From Chlorokybus atmophyticus (lineage: Eukaryota > Streptophyta > Chlorokybophyceae > Chlorokybales > Chlorokybaceae), in the NCBI GenBank assembly GCA_009103225.1, contig RHPI01002069.1, forward strand, positions 397,378-461,377: a stretch of DNA of 64,000 bases. Reading direction: 5' to 3'. Under the pieces are notes generated by a model. The model saw nothing but the letters and a program-made list of their open reading frames with translations, searched no databases and had not been told where the DNA came from. How positions within the stretch are numbered: the stretch's first letter is position 1; every line of letters begins with the position of its first letter. Below, one piece after another: positions 47,274 through 57,607 of this stretch. The position numbers were made by a program, and so were the translations under genes.

Positions 47274-50023
47274 TCGATAACGATGGGCCTGTTCGAGTGC
47301 AGAGAAACGCTCTTGACAACTGCCTGGAGTGAGCCCCGGAGAGCGGGATCAGCGCCCAGCGCGATGTCAGACATGGTGACCACGAGGTCTTGTATTTTGT
47401 GTCGCTGGAGGCCGAGTGGGTCCAGTGGCGAGGGCTCGAAGTCGATCTGTTGAGCGGGCATGGGTTGCCGCGTTTGACTGGGTGCGCCCTGCAATCGTGC
47501 GTGTAATGCCAGGAACAACTGGATGGCCAGCTCCAATACTGCAGGTCGCCGGTAAGTGACCCCGAAGAGACGATCCCTCATCTCTGGTGCCGTGCCGGCG
47601 AGGATTTCATCCTCCAGCTGCTGTTGTGTGGGTTCCAGCAGCGTGTGGTACTCTGGAGGTGGTAGGGGCAAGATGCGATCATCGCATGCCACGCGCGTGG
47701 TGCGTTGCCCCCCTGGTCCGTACGCAATTGTGGTGGGCTCCACGCTGCGTAGAACCGACGCCCAGGCGCGTTCTGCTTGTGGCCCGCGTGGCACTTGCTG
47801 TGTGACGTCCAACGCTGGTGGCGGTGCCGTTCAAACCTCAGGAAGTGGTGCAGTGCGTATGGCAGCACTAACGGAGGCGATGGTGGTGGCACCTGCAGCA
47901 GTCGTCGTTACTGAGGTGGCGGCCGTGAGAGTGGTAGAAGTTGTGACCGCTGTGGTTGCTGCGATGGAGGCAGGAATGGTGGATTCACCACTTACGAACC
48001 CAACGACCATGGTTGTTGCGGCGTCGGTGCTCTCCATCACCGGGGACAGCGTGGTGCCAAGAGTGCTGACACCTACTGTCGTGGTCGGTGTGGACGCCGA
48101 CGGTGTCGTCGACGGCGTCGTCCCAGCGGTGGTTGTGGCTGCCGAGGCAGCACCACTTGTGACGTCCGACGATGCCGCTGTTGACGACGCGCCAGGTTCC
48201 TTGCGCGCACGTCTTGATGGTTGTACACGTGACGGCGTGGGAGTGTCCATATCCCGTTTTGGTGCCATTAGTGCCCACCTAGCAGCATAGCAGGCTTGAT
48301 AGTCCTGCTCCTTGTTCTCCTCCAGCTGTGCCACGCGCGTCATCAGGGCTGCCACTTGGTCAATAGCCGGTGGATTGGTTGGTGCCTTTACAGCAGCAGC
48401 TCCAGCGCGAGGACGTCCCTCCGGTCCTTTGTGCTGTAGAGGGCGGTTTTTCCCTCTGTAGCCAGCTTCTTCTTTGCGGCCACCAGCGTTGTTGCCGTTG
48501 TTGCGACCACCAGCGTGGTTGCTGTTGTTGTAGCCCCCGTTGTTGTTGTTGCCGCGGTAGCCAACAGCGTTGTTGCCGTCGTTGTAGCCAATAGAGGGCC
48601 GCAGCTCAGGAAACTTGAGCCAGCATACTGTCTCCAAGTGTCCCGTCTTGTGGCAGTAATCGCACACAAGGTTGCCGTAATCTTCGGTGCACTCCTTTTG
48701 GTAGTGGCCATGTCGACCACACCAGAAGCACAGCACTGGAGCCACAAGGGCAGCATGAGCTGACCGTTTATCCTTGTGGTGGATGCCTTGCGGCTCTCGG
48801 CTGCGGTCCCGCCGAAGAGGCTCTGCACTTGTGCCTGCCATAGGCCGTGAAGCACTGCGGTTGGTGTCCAGCACCGCCTTCTCATATACTGCACGCTTAT
48901 GGTTGGCTTGTGCAGTCTCGAAAGCTTCCTTGAGGGTGTAGCCGAGGGGCCTGCTGTAGTTCAGCGTCAGGCGCGTTGACTCACTCAAGGTGGGATCCAA
49001 CTCGGCCACATACACCATTGCTGCCGCCTCCTCACTGACGATCTTGTAGTCAGTGTCTTTAAGCAACCCTTCCAACCATGAATACAGTCGGAGAGGGTCC
49101 TCGTGGGGCTTTCGTCGAAAACGCCTCAACTCCTCCACCTTGCTGTTGGTTTGAGGTGGGAAGGTGCGCCGGAGTGCGGCATAGAGGTCCTTCAACGGGG
49201 AGTCCGACATGGCCGCGCCCACCGTAAGCGCGGGTGCACGCAATGCCACTGAGCCGAGGGTGAAAACACTGCCTCCCGCTGGAGCACGCGAGTTCGGTGT
49301 TGGTAGCAGGGGCGTACCCATCTCCAATGCTGCAGCTTGCTGCTCCTCTTGTTGCTCCCTGATGATGGCAGCGGTGCGGTTGAGTATCCTGATCCGGCGC
49401 TCGGCCTTCTTGCTTTTGATCTCTGCACGAGTCAATGAGGCCACTACCACCTCAACTTCTTCATTCTCTGCCTTCTCCATGGCTGCAGCTAGAGTGAGAC
49501 CCGTGACTGAGGTGGGCGGGGCCGCTGCTACAGGGACAGTAACCGATGGGCTGTGCAGTGACGTGGCGGCTATTGTGCTGGCCAACTCGCCATAGCCATC
49601 AATATTGTGCAACTCAGCGACGGACTTCCACACATCATGTGCTTCGTGATCAAGGTATTAAGCGGACACATGAAACGATACCTCATCTGTCCAGTCCTTG
49701 CTCTTGAGGGCTTGCTGCCGCATCTTGGAGTGGAACTTGATAATGAACTCGTCAAGTGAGGTGGTGCCAGGGCGTCAGGAGAAGCGTAGGGAGTTGGTTA
49801 AGCTAGAAGGCTCCATCTCTTCGTCGTCACTGTCCGACGGTGGTGGAGATGCTCGTTGGCGAGGAGTGGAGTGAGAGGAGGTGAAGCCGGAGACGGGGCG
49901 TGAGCCTCTGCTGCTACGGTAATCGCTCCCTTCACTTGCGCGCTCGTAGGTAAGGTTGGAGGTTGGGCTCCAGCTGTTGAGGCCCCCTTCTTCTATTGGC
50001 GAGAAAGGAGTGGGCCTGCTCAT
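47198..50023 (-). pseudogene. Gypsy gag with two zinc knuckles
   Basis: Structural capsid/nucleocapsid protein. Starts at ATG 50023 with a Ser/Pro-rich segment. A retrotransposon-type capsid region is seen (KDLYAALRRTFPPQT ... LRLYSWLEGLLKD, near 49200-49050). Two CCHC knuckles follow: CFWCGRHGHYQKEC (about 48725-48685) and CDYCHKTGHLETVC (about 48665-48620), which bind genomic RNA. After these comes an Asn/Gly-rich then Thr/Ala-rich tail. One reading frame runs the whole way but has TGA (about 49775), TAA (about 49660) and TGA (about 47829), each one C-to-T change from CGA or CAA. Confidence 0.82.
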
Positions 50024-50233
50024 ACAGCTGATGCGATGGTGAAAGTGGATGAAGGGTAGAGTGTTTGTGCTCTACAATGGGATCTCTAGTGCTGCTATCA
50101 CCCAACACACTAGCGCTTGTGCGCGCTATGCGATGACGGTGACAACACTGCACCGTGATGTGTACAACAACAGATTGCGATGCTGATGTACAGCCTGCAA
50201 CTACACTCATTTGAGCAAAGAGGGTGACACTGT

Positions 50234-50836
50234 AAGTCAACAAGCCACTACTATAGGTAGTGCTGTTTACACAGTTCTTTGCGTGAGTGGAAGAGAAATT
50301 ACACTGTTAAGTGAGGTGAATGAGCAAGCAACACGTGGATGCTATGCCCTGACTGATGCCAACAAGCACACCGCGACCAAGTACACAAAGCTCACAGCAA
50401 GGACAAGCACAGTGCACAAGAACATGCACAGGCTCTCACACGGTGAGGGGATTCTTGGGAACCGGGACGGTGTGTTTCGTAGTTCAAGTCGCTTCACAAG
50501 CTCTTAGCTTTCTCACTTACAGTGTCACCAGCTGATCTGATGAACACTGTGCCTACTTATACAACTCATGACTGTCCAGAACATAAGCTAACGGTCATAT
50601 CGAGGCTATTTCCACAGGAAATTCCCACTCGATATAGATCCTGACTTATAACTGAACTCACAATTGAACAGCTACGCGCGGTGCCTATGTAGGCTATGGT
50701 CATGAGCTACTCTAGAGACATGACCTAGCTACTGGTCAGAGACGCGCGCGGGTTGCCATGCTGGTAAGCCGGGCGATGGTCTCGCTGTAGGCATGCCCGA
50801 TGACGACGATGGCATGCTTGGGCGATAGGCATGACA
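50234..50836 (-). repeat. 836-bp tandem unit, copy 1, right part
   Basis: The remaining 603 bp of the split tandem unit, matching 38734-39339 and 39570-40175. It begins with the second copy of the 15-bp duplication. Confidence 0.85.
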
Positions 50837-51619
50837 AAGTCGAAGCCAGCAGCTTGCACGACATTTGCGTCGCAAATTGCGGATTGCATTGCAACACGCA
50901 ATGCAGTCCTCAGGAAGCAGCCATGAGCTCGCAGTTCAATCATGATAGAAGCTACCTAAGTTACATGCTATAATCATGTAACTTTTGTTGCGCGGGAGGG
51001 GGGGGGGGGGGGGGGNGGGGGGTCGAACGTGTGCACATGTTGACATAATCATTACATACCAGTACGTTAGCAGATTGTAGTACCTGCATTCATAACGTTA
51101 ATAGATGCAAATGTGTGTGCGTGTAACAATTGCGGGCCATACAGCTGGGTTGCAAAGTATGTAGTGTGGTTAGCGCTGCCAGTACACTTGTGTCACTAAC
51201 CCAAAGCAGTCTGTTTAATAAGCTGGGCTGCAAGTTATGCTGCAGTCAATGGGGATGCAGTCCATGTGACTTGCAATGTGACGGATTAAACTGAACACGT
51301 ACAGCTGTACAGCAGCATGCACCAGAGCTTGACAGTATAAGTTGTGTTTACGCCGATATACAGAATAGTACAGCAAGTTTGCTCACAAAGGTTTATTGAC
51401 ATACAAGTTACAGCAAATCAGTAGGCCCTTTTAGTATCTATCCGGACTTCCTGCCATTAAGAAGCACTTGTCAAGTGAAATGCAGCTGCAGTTGCATGGC
51501 GGTAATAGCAAACTTTGTCAATGGTAACAAGAATGTACCAGCCAACCTGTGCAGAATCAGTAGTAAACGGACGAGCTTGCATGGAGATGGGGCTTCATTG
51601 GTAACGCCGCTGAAGGACT
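50837..51619. other. Intergenic region with poly-G run and N
   Basis: No gene seen. A 10-bp inverted repeat around CTATAAT lies at about 50956-50982. A G run with an N (about 50998-51022, N at 51016) marks a weak assembly point. Confidence 0.5.
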
Positions 51620-54600
51620 TTAACGCACCACCTGCGATAGCAGTATGCCAGCACGATTCTGATTGTCAGCACATCATTGTAACTTGCAAGTTGAACGCAT
51701 GCAAGGCAAAGCTGGCAGGCGCGGTGGGTCGTAACAACTTCATTATGACTGACCTGGCCGCTCACAATCCGCCAGCCAATAGGTGACCATTGGAGAACGT
51801 ATCGAGCCGTGTAAGTGCTGCGATAAGAATCATTCGCTTCCGGCTTGCTCTTGTCATAGAGTTGTGCGGCTTCTTGCAGCGTGGACTCCACGATGGCCTC
51901 TTTTCCAGTGTCATTAAGCACAAACTTGTCGACCTCCAAGCCGACCAATTTGTACTGCCAGAACCAGCCGTTTCTTGCTACATCATTGGCCCTTAGCGTC
52001 CACTGGTCTAGCATCTGGCCAGCCAGGATGTTCTTGAGTGCTGCAACGTCATGCGCACCACCCAATGCCTGATTTGACATCAAGTCAGTTGTGAAAGCAC
52101 TGCCGGTTGTCGACCAATAGCAGCATTGTATGTGGATACAGGAACTTGTTCTTGATGTTTGCGCAACAACGCATGTACGTGCGACACAGTGTGTTGAGCT
52201 GGAATACCTGGGCCTTGACAGTTTGCCATCTGTGCACGATCTTCTCGGCTAGGTGTTTGTCCATGTTGAGGCTTGGACTCAAGACATTCTCAATGGATTC
52301 CTGTCAGAAAAGGTGTTACAGACCCTGCAGTAATTGTGGCGAAGCAGAATGCTGTAGTATGTGTGGCCCGCGCGAGCATACCATCTGAATGCTGCTTGTG
52401 GTGGCAGCGGTTGCTGCGGTTGGCAATGACCCGCGACCAGACTTCAAGATAGAGGGATTACGCGCAAAAAATGTAATAGCTCCAGCAAACACAGCACCAG
52501 CCGCAATCAAGATTGCTGCTTGCATGAGTGGATCCCGCTGTTCGGGAAGCGGCAATAGCTCCACTTCATCCGGTCGTGGTGGCTGACGTGGAGTCAGGTT
52601 ATTCCAGGCGTGAAGCACATCTTGTTCCGGCTCATGCGCGGGTTCCTTGTTCCCTGTACTGACCTCGACTCTTTTTGTGATTGGCATCTGAACAATCACA
52701 TGGGTTCTGTTAGGGCACTCGTGCAATAAAGGGCACCAGCAGAGAGTTTTCTCACTGACCTCAACAGGGGCAACAGAAGGTACGGCCCAGGAGGCTGGTT
52801 CGCTGGTTATGCTTGGAGGGATTGCCGCAATGTCTGTGGCGGCTGCACCAGCCGTTGCATTTCTGGCTGCACGACTCACATCTTCACCCTCAGCCCTGAT
52901 GCTCGCAGTTTCAGATGACTCCGACATCACCGGAGGGAATATGGACTGGAATGCCTGCTTTGCTGACTCTGTCAAACTGCTGAAGGAGGTCGCAGCCTTC
53001 TGTGCCAAGTTGCTTAAAGATGAACTCGCAGACCTGCACCACGAGGACAGAAGACAAGCATCAGTCACAACTGCTGTGAAGACATTGCAGATAGCAGCAA
53101 GCCTGCCGTGCATACTTTGAACTCGTTGAAGTTGAAGGTCGCTCGAGGCCTTCAAGATAGGTTTGAACTTGCGTGTTGTCGAAGTATTCGCTGATGGATG
53201 GGCGCTGTCCTGCAAGGTCGCGGAATTGCATGTACAACACCTGCATGGCCCACAGTGGTTGACTGGGGTGTGTGCGGTGCTGATGAATGTGCGCCAGCTG
53301 CAAAGGCATACCTCTCGAAGCCAGCGCTCTGTAAGCTTGCAGAGACCAGAGAGCGGAGCATCGCGTTCTTCAATGGGCGAGTTGGCCAGCACAAACTGCC
53401 ATACTGCATTCGGTGGGCTGCTACCATCATTTAGCCATGTGCACGCTTCTTCAACCTGCGCACATTACTGTGAGAGAAGAGGCTCTGCGTTTCGCAAGCG
53501 CAAGGTCATACCCACCACACACACTTATTCCCATGCACAATACTTACAAAGCCCAACAGGATAGCGCATATGCCTCTCTCCAAGCGCAGGTCCCCAGACC
53601 CCATGCGCGAGCTGCTGTCCAGCTTGAAACCTCGAAGTCTTTGTAACTGTGCAAACAATGTGTCCGCATCTTGAATCAACTGAGGTCTGCAACGGCATCA
53701 GTCAGTTGTCATGCTGAGACGTCAACCCAACAGCGCAATGCAAGTCTGGTAAGCAAGCATGTCAATTGAGTTGTGATGCACAGTGTTTACGGCAACAACA
53801 TGCCAGCGTGTAATGCAGCATATGATGTCAGTGACACCTGTGCGTTGAGAAGCCCTGTGCCAGATGGGCCAATGCAGCTGCATACACCTCAAAGCTTTCC
53901 GCCGGAACGTTCTCAGGAGCATCAGCAAAGAGTGCAACTTGCTCAGCTGCTGTCATGTGAACAAATGCCTGCAACATAGCCCGAACTGTCAAGGTTAAGA
54001 TCAAGAATGCAACAACTTACTCTAGCACACGGTACCTGTTTCATGAAGCCTTCCCTGTCTTTCAGTCTGGCACCTCTGCCGGTGTCGCCACTGTAGACCA
54101 ACGTCTGCAAGTCCCGCATCCCACTCTGCAAATGTTGTTTGGTAAGCATTGAACAGCCAGCACATTCGCCTGGGCAATGCTTAGTTGAGCTCCTAATCTG
54201 CAAGCACACGCATGGTACATATCGCACCTGTCTTTGAGCTTCATGATCCAGATCAAGGGGAAGAGCTAGGCTTTCAAGCACGCAATCTGGTGCCAAATCA
54301 TGCAAAGTGGCTGCAATCTCCGCCTGCGTGGGCAACAGGTCAGGTCACTTCAGCCGACTTGGCCTGACGCCCCTGTAACCATGCACGCAGCAATGACACT
54401 GGGGTCAGGTAAAGCTACCCTCTGGCACAACTGACCAACTGACCTGCAGTGTGGGTGCCAAACTTTTGCCACCTTCGGAGATCAGCAGCTGCAATGCTTG
54501 CTCCAGGAGCTCGCAGCCCCTAGTAACGGAGGGCGGCGTACTGGCAAGAGCCTCTGCACTGAGGTCGCAGTAGGACAGCGCCATGACCAAAGCTACGTCA

Positions 54601-55881
54601 TGCCGAAACGACTTGGACGTGCTGTCGCGCAGACATGCTGCCCCGGACTGCAGCACAACTTCGTGCTCACCAGCCTGAGCAAGAGCAAGAGCAAGAGCAA
54701 ATTCATCCAGAGTTTATGGCAAGCTTATGAGAGTGTTAGAGCTGACGCTCGTGATGAGATTGCCTAGACACGGACATGACATAACACACGGACCTCCTGC
54801 AGCAGACACAGCACCCCAGGTAGCTTGCTCCATTGGCTTTCAACGAGAAGTGTGCTGGCATGGTCCATGGCCAATGCCGTGTCGTAGGCCTTGCGTGTTG
54901 TAGGATTGCACAAGCTGTCCCGTGCAGTGCGCAGCAACTGCAGTGGCATGCTTGTGAGTCACTGCAAACCAGCGCTGAATACTTGCAGTTTGCGTCCTGA
55001 TGCTTTATCGCTAAGGACGCAAGTGATAACCAACTGAATGTTGCAGTGTCTACATCACCTCAGCGCGGGCGGCGAGGGCATCCTCACTGAGCCCTTGTTC
55101 AGGAACGGCTTCAAGCTTCTGATCGCATTGCCGCCAGATAGCGTCGGGTAGCATCAAGGAGTGCGCCCCCAAAACCTGCAAGCCCCTTGCTGCGTGACTA
55201 CTCATACCGCCTTTCGTAACCAATCAGACCGCCTTGCTTCGTGAATGCCGACAGCTAGGCAACCGTACCCTACTTTTCAAGCCTATCAATAACTATCAAT
55301 AACCATAGTGACAGTGACAGCCCATGCATTGCCGCTTGCAGCAAAAGCCATGCAACTTGACAGCTGCAACAGGTCGACTTTACATTGGTTCCAAAGCATA
55401 GCATTGTAGAACCACTGTGAGCAATGCGTTGTTTGCAATCACTACCACTATGGCTTAGCGTCCACAAAGAACAACCGCTAGCTTGGAGAGTCGACCTCTT
55501 GGAGCATGCCACAGGCAGTACCTCATAGTAGTTGACGGGGACGCGCACGGTACGCTCGGCCGAAGCATGCGAGGCAGCCATTGCTGTGGATGCAACCCTA
55601 GCCGTCGCCTTCAATGTTGTCGTCGTCGTCGTCATCGTCGCCGCCGAGCAGCCATTTGAGGCATGACCCGCCACCCTCTGAGGCAACGGCGAGCCCAAGA
55701 AGCTGCTGCCTTGCAATGCGAAGGATGAAGAAGTGCAGCATTGATGCTTGCCGCAAGAAACGCCTGCTGCTGCTGCATGCTGGCGCCGTCTTTGCGCTGA
55801 GGAGCTGCTGGCTCCACCGCCTGCACCGGCAGCAGCCGCAGCCGCCCATGTCAGGGTGACCTGCTGCACCACCGGCCCCAT
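51620..55881 (-). CDS. ARC6: ARC6, plastid division protein of the inner envelope
   Basis: ARC6 anchors and stabilises the FtsZ ring at the plastid inner envelope. Fifteen exons: 55881-55522, 55175-55059, 54937-54794, 54674-54444, 54323-54228, 54125-54036, 53968-53838, 53686-53548, 53455-53312, 53240-53116, 53033-52760, 52687-52382, 52300-52208, 52068-51754 and 51631-51620 (TAA). All joins keep phase. The N-terminus is a long Ala/Ser/Thr-rich transit peptide. VRVPVNYYEVLG starts the J-like domain. The stromal repeats follow (SKLPGVLCLLQE, DVALVMALSYCDLSAEAL, AEQVALFADAPENVPAESFEVY). One transmembrane helix, AAILIAAGAVFAGAITFFA, precedes the intermembrane IMS domain (QMLDQWTLRANDVARNGWFW ... 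STYTARYVLQWSPIGWRI), which binds PDV partners in plants. The start and the very short last exon are the least sure parts. Confidence 0.93.
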
Positions 55882-57607
55882 GGCTGAACTCCTACTCCAA
55901 CCAATGCCCCAAGCGCAAGCCGCCGCTGCGACGGCGATGGCGGCAGGTGGAGGAGGCGGAGGCGGAGGCGGAGGGAGAGGAGGATGAGGTTTGCCGCCGG
56001 AATTGAGCCGTTTGTGCGGAGCGGTTGTTTATCGCAGCAAAGCGCGCGAAGCGACTGACTGCCCCACTGCGGTTTTGCGCGGGAAACGCACTGTAGCGAA
56101 CGTGGCCATGCACGGTGACGAAGTTCAGTCACACGATGTGACTCACAGCAGGCGCAACACTATTTACGAACGGAGATCTTACACATTGAGAGTCTTACTG
56201 TAAGACTCCTGCTGTATACCCCTATAGGGGCCGATGAAATTTACAAACATTCCATGCGAGAAAGCCCAGGCGCAACACTTTTTATGAACGGAGGTCTTAT
56301 ACATTGAGAGCCTTACTGTAAGACTCCTGCTGTATACCCCTATAGGGGCCGATGAGAATTACAAACATTTCATGCGAGAAAGCCTAAGTTTCCTTGGCGA
56401 GGTTATTGCTCGATGGCATGTTGCGAATATGATCATGCGTTTCCTGTCTTGCGACGTTTACAATGACTTCATGTAAGTACTCTTAATGTTGTGTTTGTAA
56501 TAATGCGTAATGGGTGGCATCTTAGCATTCGTTTTCACATAATATGATACTACACGATCAATACAATGCTCACGTGCTATGAGATACATATGTGCTTTTA
56601 GGAGTTGACTGCACCATTACAAGTGCGATATATATATGCCGCATAAGTCATATTGTGAGTTAAAGCAACAACAAAGCATATGCACAGCATTTGCATATAT
56701 TCTATACACTCATACTCACATTTACACTCAATTAAAACATCATAATGCAACAATTGGTTCAATAGCATCTTAGAATTTTCACATTGAGTCACAAACCTGT
56801 TAAAACAACGATCACGTCTGACAACAGCTATTCACCGCAACACAATGATGTGTCATTAACCACCGCCACTGCGCAGATTAGTTGCATATGATGATCAGGT
56901 GAAAATAGGTTGCAACCGGTTTGTGGAAAATTGCATGCTAGTTGCGAACTTGTTGTAATGTTTTTGCAACAACAGCCAGGCATGCAAGCGCACACAGGAG
57001 CACGCCTTCGTTTGCGCGCACGCGCCTGCGCTTACACGAACAAAGACTTGCATTGGCACGCGCACATTCTTGAAATAGGACAACAGAAACTTTATCATTG
57101 AAGAGCGCAGGCTATGTTCAAGATTGCCTTTGTCAGTCTGTGCTTTTAGGTGATTTGCACTGGCCCAGCTACTGGCATACCGCTTAATGCCTCTAGTGCT
57201 TACCCAGGTTCTATTGTAGCTGCTGTGCCGCCACTAATTCTTGGGCTGAACTGCTCTGTGGAATCGCTGGTACCATCAGCTCTCCTGAATGCATGGTGAT
57301 GAACGCCAACTGCAGCAACACTCAATGTCATTGACACCTTTCGCACCCAGATCAGCACACAGATCATGGAGCAAGCACTGTCCACAGGAACCAGGGCGCA
57401 GCAAATGAACACAAAAATACACCTGAGCAACTTGCTGGCAGTACCGTCATCTGCTAAACAAGTGCTCTTTGCCTCTCTGAACCAAAGCCACAGTCAATCG
57501 CAGACAAATGCAAATGCAAAAGACATCATGCATGGCGGACATGCAAGCTACCTGTAACTTCGTGACGTACAGTTGCTACGGCGAGGATTGCAGTTTGTCC
57601 CATGTGA
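55882..57607. other. Region upstream of ARC6
   Basis: No gene identified. It contains the ARC6 promoter side, a 118-bp tandem repeat (56149-56384) and an AT-richer stretch (56400-57100). Confidence 0.5.
56149..56384. repeat. Two tandem 118-bp units with hairpins
   Basis: Units 56149-56266 and 56267-56384 are about 95 percent alike. Each holds a hairpin (in the first, GAGTCTTA-CTG-TAAGACTC) and the palindrome CCCCTATAGGGG. Confidence 0.85.

Larger units (their letters stand above)
40421..50233 (-). mobile_element. Ty3/gypsy-type retroelement with DNA methyltransferase and PHD finger
   Basis: A 9.8-kb element read on the minus strand: gag (from ATG 50023), protease, C5 DNA methyltransferase, reverse transcriptase, RNase H, integrase, PHD finger (stop about 40465). 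It lies in one unit of a 3-copy tandem repeat, flanked by the 15-bp duplication AAGTCAACAAGCCAC. No LTRs are visible: only 44 bp follow the stop codon and 210 bp precede gag. Gag and pol overlap at 47198-47273 in a -1 relation. The copy is inactive: stops in gag (TGA about 49775, TAA about 49660, TGA about 47829) and pol (TAG about 44488, TGA about 42980), a frame break near 45030 and an RT deletion. TRIM copy 2 is inserted at 40692-41220. Confidence 0.85.

Noticed and set aside
38734-50836. The 600-bp repeats at 38734, 39570 and 50234 as LTRs of the gypsy-type element
   Set aside because: They are part of an 836-bp unit repeated three times; the element interrupts one unit with a 15-bp duplication, and no LTR ends, primer site or polypurine tract fit.
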